Of a DNA stretch of 64,000 nt, positions 59,111 to 64,000 are shown piece after piece. Source of the DNA: CAZNKU01 sp045541135. Lineage in GTDB: Bacteria; Bacillota; Clostridia; Monoglobales; Firm-18. The position numbers and the translations under genes were made by a program. The stretch is from NCBI GenBank assembly GCA_045541135.1, contig JAZQIO010000020.1, forward strand, positions 45,010-109,009. Direction: 5' to 3'. How positions within the stretch are numbered: position 1 is the first letter of the stretch; each line of letters begins with the position of its first letter. Below the pieces are notes generated by a model. It ran no database searches. It had not been told where the DNA came from and saw nothing but the letters and a program-made list of their open reading frames with translations.

Positions 59111-59689
59111 TTATTTTTTGATTTCATTCATAATTCTTATTGCCATGGAATGACAACGTGAAATTGCAAATTCGTCTTTGTCGGCAGGAGCCTGTGCCGA
59201 AATGCCAATATGCCCGGCATCGTATTCGTTACTTCCGCTGTTTATAATTGTCATCCCCTGAACAAGTGCAGAGGATTGCATGGAATGCAGTGTGGATTCC
59301 TGACCGCCGAAACGTGAGTGCCCGCAGGTTATAAATCCCGTAGGCTTACCGACAAAAGCTTTAGCTTTTCTGTATTCACTGCTTCTGTCCCAGAATGCCT
59401 TTAGCTGTGCGGACATACTTGCAAAATATACGGGGCTTGCTATAATTACAGCATCGGCTTTTGCAACTTTTTCGTATGCATTACCTAACTTTGTTCCTTT
59501 ATAGCATTTACCCTCACATGGGCTGCTGCACTGTATACAAAAAGGTGTTTTTGAATCCATTATTGCTTCATGTATGTTGATTACTTCAACATCTGCACCC
59601 ATTTCTTTACAATCGTTTAAAACTGTGTCGATTAAAAAGCGGCAGTTGCCATTTTTATTTATGCTTCCGTTTAGTGCTACTATGTACAT
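59111..59689 (-). CDS. Flavodoxin-like NAD(P)H:FMN oxidoreductase (iron-sulphur flavoprotein-like)
   Basis: 192 residues. FMN-binding loop ALNGSINKNGNCRFL (residues 5-19) and a Cys-rich insert CIQCSSPCEGKC (about 52-63) that could hold an iron-sulphur cluster, as in the Isf family, then SPVYFASMSAQLKAFWDR. It probably reduces flavin or another electron acceptor. Same operon as dgt. Confidence 0.83.
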   Translation of the reverse strand: MYIVALNGSINKNGNCRFLIDTVLNDCKEMGADVEVINIHEAIMDSKTPFCIQCSSPCEGKCYKGTKLGNAYEKVAKADAVIIASPVYFASMSAQLKAFWDRSSEYRKAKAFVGKPTGFITCGHSRFGGQESTLHSMQSSALVQGMTIINSGSNEYDAGHIGISAQAPADKDEFAISRCHSMAIRIMNEIKK

Positions 59690-59988
59690 AAACGAACCTC
59701 CTGATATTTTTCTATATTATTATATACGGCATAAACTGTTGCAATTCCTTTGTTTCAAGGCATTTTCGGCATATTTTTGTTTCTTTTTGGATTTTTTACA
59801 AAGGTTTTTGGGTAAAATTAACTAACAAATCTGTAATTCGGGGATAAAGAAGGCAAAAAATGATGTAAAAATTAACCAAATGTATAAAGTTGAGTATTGA
59901 CAGCAATTTTATAAAGTGGTATTATTTAAGTGTACATAAATATCACATTTCGTGGTTTTTAGAGAAATATATTTGGGAGGAATTTACA
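59690..59988. other. Divergent intergenic region, 299 bp
   Basis: Holds AGGAGG for the flavoprotein gene at one end (59698-59703) with a TATAAT on the minus strand behind it, and the plus-strand promoter at 59897-59925 for the SDR gene. No other structure seen. Confidence 0.5.
59897..59925 (+). promoter_or_regulatory. Promoter of the SDR-aldolase genes
   Basis: TTGACA (59897-59902), 17-bp spacer, TATTAT (59920-59925). Confidence 0.7.
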
Positions 59989-60786
59989 ATGAAAAATCCA
60001 TTTAGTTTGGAAGGTAAGATCGCTCTTGTAACAGGTGCATCTTACGGTATCGGTTTTGCTATTGCATCAGGTTTTGCTGAAGCAGGTGCTAAAATCGTAT
60101 TCAATGACATTAAACAGGAACTAGTTGACAAAGGTATCGCAGCATACAAAGAAAAAGGTATCGATGCTATCGGTTATGTTTGTGACGTTACTGATGAAGA
60201 CGCTGTTAATGACATGGTTGCTAAAATTGAAAAGGAAGTTGGCGTTATCGACATCCTTGTTAACAATGCAGGTATCATTAAGAGAATTCCTATGCATGAA
60301 ATGACTGCTGCAGAATTCAGACAGGTTATCGACGTTGACCTTAACGCTCCATTTATCGTTTCAAAGGCTGTTATCCCTTCAATGATCAAGAAGGGTCACG
60401 GTAAAATCATCAACATCTGCTCAATGATGTCTGAACTTGGTCGTGAAACAGTTTCTGCATACGCTGCTGCTAAGGGCGGTCTTAAGATGCTTACAAGAAA
60501 TATCTGTTCAGAATACGGCGAATATAACATCCAGTGTAACGGTATCGGCCCTGGTTATATCGCTACTCCTCAGACAGCTCCACTAAGAGAACCACAGCCG
60601 GACGGTTCAAAGCATCCATTTGATTCATTCATCATCGCTAAGACTCCTGCAGGCAGATGGTTGGATCCTGAAGAACTTGCTGGTCCAGCAGTATTCTTGG
60701 CTTCTGAAGCTTCAAATGCTGTTAACGGTCACGTTCTTTATGTTGACGGTGGTATCTTGGCATACATCGGCAAACAGCCTAAATAA
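59989..60786 (+). CDS. Short-chain dehydrogenase (gluconate 5-dehydrogenase/KduD-like)
   Basis: 265 residues from ATG at 59989 with GGGAGGAA upstream; the frame extends back but without a ribosome site. TGASYGIG cofactor loop (residues 17-24), NNAG, Ser in ICSMMSE and YAAAKGG (Tyr-Lys). Resembles gluconate 5-dehydrogenase and 2-dehydro-3-deoxygluconate dehydrogenases (KduD, IdnO). Codons are unusually rich in ATC/GGT, as in highly expressed genes. Precedes the aldolase by 141 bp. Confidence 0.88.
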   Translation: MKNPFSLEGKIALVTGASYGIGFAIASGFAEAGAKIVFNDIKQELVDKGIAAYKEKGIDAIGYVCDVTDEDAVNDMVAKIEKEVGVIDILVNNAGIIKRIPMHEMTAAEFRQVIDVDLNAPFIVSKAVIPSMIKKGHGKIINICSMMSELGRETVSAYAAAKGGLKMLTRNICSEYGEYNIQCNGIGPGYIATPQTAPLREPQPDGSKHPFDSFIIAKTPAGRWLDPEELAGPAVFLASEASNAVNGHVLYVDGGILAYIGKQPK

Positions 60787-60852
60787 TAAGGTTAAGTCAA
60801 ATACATATGCTTTTGGGTAATAACTTGCCCGAATCGACATTTATATGACGCT

Positions 60853-60884
60853 TTCGGAACGGTTTTTACCGTTCCGAATTTTTA
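60853..60884 (+). terminator. Terminator between the SDR gene and eda
   Basis: 11-bp stem (60853-60863 with 60868-60878), TTTT loop, TTTTT tail. eda downstream depends on read-through or its own promoter. Confidence 0.85.
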
Positions 60885-60927
60885 TGTGATTAGATAAAAA
60901 ATTAACAAAGAAAAAGGAGATTCCGTA

Positions 60928-61572
60928 ATGGATAAGGAAAAAATTATTACACGAATCACTGACTGCGGTATTGTTGCCGTTGTTCGTGCAGACAGTGCAG
61001 ACCAGGCTAAGAGAATTACAGATGCATGTATCGAAGGTGGCGTTGCCGCAATTGAAATGACATTTACAGTTCCTTATGCACACAAAGTAATTGAAGAAGT
61101 TGCCAAGGCTTATGATCCAAAGGATATTATTCTTGGTGCAGGTACAGTTATGGACAGTGAAACAGCACGTATCGCAATTCTTAGCGGTGCTAACTATATT
61201 GTAAGCCCATACTTTGACCCTGAAACAGTTAAGCTTTGTAACAGATACAGAGTTGCATCAATGCCCGGTGCTATGACAATTAAAGAAGTTGTTGCAGCTA
61301 TGGAAGCAGGTGCAGACATCGTTAAAGTATTCCCCGGTGAGGCTTTTGGTCCTAAGATTCTTAAGGCTATTAAGGGTCCTGTTCCTCAGGCAAAGCTTAT
61401 GCCTACAGGTGGTGTAAGTGTTGATAACGTTGGCGAATGGATTAAAAACGGTGCTGTCGCAGTAGGTGCAGGCGGTGCGCTTACAGGCGGTGCTAAAACA
61501 GGCGACTATGCTTCAATTACACGTATCGGTAGAGAATTTATCGAAAAGATTAAAGAAGCTCGTGCAAAATAA
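60928..61572 (+). CDS. eda: 2-keto-3-deoxy-6-phosphogluconate/4-hydroxy-2-oxoglutarate aldolase
   Basis: 214 residues. Cleaves KDPG to pyruvate and glyceraldehyde-3-phosphate. GIVAVVRAD, AIEMTF with Glu, GAGTVMD, and the Schiff-base Lys in DIVKVFPGE (about residue 132). AAAGGAG ribosome site. Codon use is similar to the SDR gene. Presence of both suggests a uronate or gluconate-type degradation branch. Confidence 0.92.
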   Translation: MDKEKIITRITDCGIVAVVRADSADQAKRITDACIEGGVAAIEMTFTVPYAHKVIEEVAKAYDPKDIILGAGTVMDSETARIAILSGANYIVSPYFDPETVKLCNRYRVASMPGAMTIKEVVAAMEAGADIVKVFPGEAFGPKILKAIKGPVPQAKLMPTGGVSVDNVGEWIKNGAVAVGAGGALTGGAKTGDYASITRIGREFIEKIKEARAK

Positions 61573-61583
61573 TTAAATTAATT

Positions 61584-61614
61584 AAAAAGCTACGGTGTGT
61601 GCCGTAGCTTTTTT
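61584..61614 (+). terminator. Bidirectional terminator of eda and AraC gene
   Basis: 12-bp stem (61584-61595 with 61602-61613) with AAAAA/TTTTTT edges. Overlaps the stop of the convergent AraC gene. Confidence 0.9.
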
Positions 61615-62482
61615 ATGTATTTATTACAGATTGTGCATATTCCGAGGGTGTCATTCCCGCAATGTTTTTAAAGCGTCTTGAAAAATACTGTTGGGAGGAA
61701 AAGCAAAGATATTCGGAAATCTCTGCAAGATTCATTTCTTTTTCACGAATCAGATGCTTTGCACAGTCTATTTTACATTTTGAAAAATAGTCCATTGCAC
61801 CAAACCCCAAATTGTTGCGGAAAAGTTTTTTCATATTTGTTCCGCTTATGCCGAATTTTTCGCAAAGGTCAGGAAAAGTAATGTCTTTTGTAACATTGTT
61901 TTCAAGATACGAGCATATTTCGGAAAGCAATGGGTTTGATGTATAGGTAAGGGGTGCCGATGATGCCGGTGCGGAAATGGTTTCTCTTATGCAGCTTAAC
62001 ACAAAAAGTTCAATATAAATTTTTACAAGGTTTTCCGAGCCTATTGAGGCATTTGGATTTTTAACAAGCTTTGTGCTGTAGGGTTCTCCCAATGGTGTAG
62101 AAAAAGCATCTTGTGCGGCAGATATAAGCTTTGTTATGTATTCTTTTTTTTCGTTGTCACAAAGTATTGTTCTGCCTGCTGATTTGAAAAGCTTTTCGTT
62201 TGTGCACACAAATGAAAATATAACGGCATTTGCCGCTTTGCCGTATGCGGGCTTTACAGAGTGCAGCTCCATAGGGCTTATAATGCGGTAATGCCCGGGC
62301 GGTATAATAACTTCCTTTGACCTTACGGTAACGGAAAGATAATCTTTGTCCGAATATATAACTTCCCAAAAGTCGTGCATCTCGCCCGAAAAGGCAAAAT
62401 CACGTGCGTATTCAAAGTAGTTTACAGCCACTATTTTTTCAATATTTATTTCTGTATTTAATTTAAATGGCATATACATCAT
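61613..62482 (-). CDS. AraC-family transcriptional regulator
   Basis: 289 residues. N-terminal sensor domain (1-165) and C-terminal helix-turn-helix pair (about 190-285: FPDLCEKFGISGTNMKKLF and EISEYLCFSSQQYFSRRFK), ending AGMTPSEYAQS. Starts ATG at 62482 after AAGGTG. Convergent with the SDR-eda genes, which it may regulate; target unproven. Confidence 0.88.
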   Translation of the reverse strand: MMYMPFKLNTEINIEKIVAVNYFEYARDFAFSGEMHDFWEVIYSDKDYLSVTVRSKEVIIPPGHYRIISPMELHSVKPAYGKAANAVIFSFVCTNEKLFKSAGRTILCDNEKKEYITKLISAAQDAFSTPLGEPYSTKLVKNPNASIGSENLVKIYIELFVLSCIRETISAPASSAPLTYTSNPLLSEICSYLENNVTKDITFPDLCEKFGISGTNMKKLFRNNLGFGAMDYFSKCKIDCAKHLIREKEMNLAEISEYLCFSSQQYFSRRFKNIAGMTPSEYAQSVINT

Positions 62483-62561
62483 ATTTTATCACCTTTTTTT
62501 ATTATAAACTAAATTTTTAAAAAATGCAACCAAAAGTATAAAATTAATGCCCAATTTTGAT

Positions 62562-62589
62562 TTGACACATAAGCTGTGTATGTTATACT
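62562..62589 (+). promoter_or_regulatory. Promoter of the phosphohexomutase gene
   Basis: TTGACA (62562-62567), 16-bp spacer, TATACT (62584-62589). Confidence 0.7.
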
Positions 62590-62621
62590 AAATATATAAA
62601 ATAAGGAAAAGAGGGATAATT

Positions 62622-64000
62622 ATGATAAATTTTGGTACAGGTGGTTGGAGATCCGAAATCGGTAAGGATTTTAATATGTTTAATATCCGTAAGGTTGCAC
62701 AAGGTGTATGCAATTATATGAAGGCAAAAAAGCAGGACAGTCTTCCTGTTATTATAGGTTACGACAGACGTTTTCTTTCCGACAGTGCGGCAAAGTGGAT
62801 GGCAGAGGTTTTCAGTGCAAATAAGGTTAAGGTAATATTTCTTCACAGAAGTGCACCTACTCCTATGATTATGCACTATGTAAAGAAAAACAACCTTTTG
62901 TTCGGTTTTGAGGTTACAGCTTCTCACAACCCTTCAAACTATAATGGTATTAAAGTAATTGTTAAAGAGGGCAGAGACGCTCCGTTAGAAGTAACTGCTG
63001 AACTTGAAGGATATATTAATAAACTTGAAGACAGCGATGTTTTGACAAATTCTTTTGAAGAAGGTTTGAAAAACGGATTTATCGAATATCTTGAAAATCC
63101 GTTTAACGATTTCCTTGATGACATTTTGGCAGTTATTGACTGTGATGCTATAAGAAAGCGCGGACTTCGTATTTTGTTTGATCCTATGCATGGTTCATCT
63201 GCATATCCTTTGATGGTTATTTTGCACACAACACGTTGTACGGTTGATATTATAAACGGTAACCGTGACGCATATTTTGGCGGTACAATGCCTGCTCCTA
63301 CAGAGTCAACATTAAAGAGCCTTGCAATGCAGGTTGTTGCAGGCGGATACGACCTTGGTATTGGTGTAGACGGTGACGGTGACAGACTTGGTATTGTAGA
63401 CAGCAACGGACAGTACATCAATGCTAATGAAATTCTGACATTGCTTTATTACTACTTGCACGAATACAAGGGCTGGAAGGGTCCTGTTGTAAGAAACCTT
63501 GCAACAACACATCTTCTTGATAAGGTTGCTGCAGATTTGGGCGAAGAATGCTATGAAGTTCCTGTTGGTTTTAAATACATTTCTTCTAAAATTGATGAAG
63601 TGGATGCCATACTTGGCGGTGAATCAAGCGGTGGTCTTACAGTTCGCGGACATATTCACGGTAAGGACTCTGTTTATGCGGCATCACTTTTTGTTGAAAT
63701 GATAAGTAAAACAGGTAAAACACCTACGGAATTAATTAAAAAGATTCAGAAAAAATACGGCACTCACGTAATGGTTGAAGAAAATCTGGGATTTTTACCT
63801 GAAGATAAGGAAGCAGTTTTGAATACCGTTATGGTAGAAAAGAAGTTGCCTGAATTCCCACAGAAAATGGTTGCTGTAAGCTATGAAGACGGATGTAAAG
63901 TTTACTTTGAAGATTCTTCATTTGTTATCTGCCGTTTCAGTGGTACAGAGCCATTACTTCGTATTTTTGCAGAAAGCTCAACTAAGGAAAAAGCTGCAGA
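62622..64000 (+). CDS. Alpha-D-phosphohexomutase (phosphoglucomutase/phosphomannomutase), partial
   Basis: Starts ATG at 62622 after GAGGGA and runs off the window: 459 codons visible with no stop. Interconverts hexose 1- and 6-phosphates. GTGGWRSEIG at the N-terminus, phosphoserine loop TASHNPSNYNG, metal loop DGDGDR, sugar loop GGESSGG, and phosphate loop RFSGTEPLLR near the end of the visible part, so little is missing. Specificity (glucose or mannose) not assigned. Confidence 0.93.
   Translation, partial: MINFGTGGWRSEIGKDFNMFNIRKVAQGVCNYMKAKKQDSLPVIIGYDRRFLSDSAAKWMAEVFSANKVKVIFLHRSAPTPMIMHYVKKNNLLFGFEVTASHNPSNYNGIKVIVKEGRDAPLEVTAELEGYINKLEDSDVLTNSFEEGLKNGFIEYLENPFNDFLDDILAVIDCDAIRKRGLRILFDPMHGSSAYPLMVILHTTRCTVDIINGNRDAYFGGTMPAPTESTLKSLAMQVVAGGYDLGIGVDGDGDRLGIVDSNGQYINANEILTLLYYYLHEYKGWKGPVVRNLATTHLLDKVAADLGEECYEVPVGFKYISSKIDEVDAILGGESSGGLTVRGHIHGKDSVYAASLFVEMISKTGKTPTELIKKIQKKYGTHVMVEENLGFLPEDKEAVLNTVMVEKKLPEFPQKMVAVSYEDGCKVYFEDSSFVICRFSGTEPLLRIFAESSTKEKAA

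Overview
The window looks like a piece of a low-GC Firmicutes (class Clostridia) chromosome that includes the replication origin. Evidence: AT-rich DNA, strong AGGAGG ribosome sites, -35/-10 promoters with about 17-bp spacing, an A-type RNase P RNA, RemB, a flavin reductase-rubredoxin fusion (Hrb type), the MEP isoprenoid gene ispE, Soj/Spo0J-type ParA/ParB with parS sites, and a small Spo0A-C-like protein. Several intracellular glycosidases (GH127-, GH28-, GH78- and GH13-like, none with a signal peptide) suggest a gut or plant-fibre organism that imports pectin- or hemicellulose-derived oligosaccharides.

Layout. 1-0.9 kb: end of a GH127-like gene. 0.9-11.4 kb (mostly minus): tsf, rpsB, trmFO, topA, dprA, a SpoU-type methyltransferase, ktrA, ktrB, then rplT-rpmI-infC behind an L20-type attenuator. 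11.5-14.8 kb (plus): rlmH, an ABC exporter, hslO. 14.9-15.5 kb: five tRNAs (Asp, Val, Phe, Gly, Cys). 15.46-16.12 kb: a small acetyltransferase cassette with three tandem hairpins, bounded by a 13-bp direct repeat. 16.2-20.6 kb: a NiCo riboswitch driving a CDF metal exporter, a phosphatase, a possible 32-aa peptide, GH13 and glycerate kinase. 20.7-23.8 kb: a cytidylate-kinase-like gene, an ArsB/NhaD transporter and a GDPD. 24.0-24.4 kb: an unidentified rod-shaped RNA with its own promoter and terminator next to a small gene, and a second folded element. 24.5-29.9 kb: a pectin/sugar-acid operon (UlaG-like lactonase, enolase-superfamily dehydratase, SDR, GH28) with a divergent AraC regulator and a HAD phosphatase. 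30-35.8 kb: walJ-murA, apgM, hrb and others. 35.8-45.8 kb: gyrA, gyrB, remB, recF, yaaA, dnaN, oriC, dnaA, ispE. 45.9-49.6 kb: two parS sites, parA, parB, a membrane coiled-coil protein, serS. 49.6-52.8 kb: a GH78-like rhamnosidase and a divergent mutarotase-like protein. 53-59.7 kb (minus): a membrane protein, rnpB, nif3-like, trmK, rpoD, dnaG, dgt, a flavoprotein. 60-64 kb: SDR dehydrogenase, KDPG-type aldolase, an AraC regulator, and the start of a phosphohexomutase.

How it works together: the origin core (dnaA-oriC-dnaN, gyrase, parABS) sits in the middle. On both sides lie housekeeping translation and replication genes interleaved with carbohydrate genes. The lactonase/dehydratase/SDR set at 25.7-28.4 kb and the SDR/aldolase pair at 60-61.6 kb could form a non-phosphorylated oxidative route for sugar acids released by the glycosidases; that linkage is inference.
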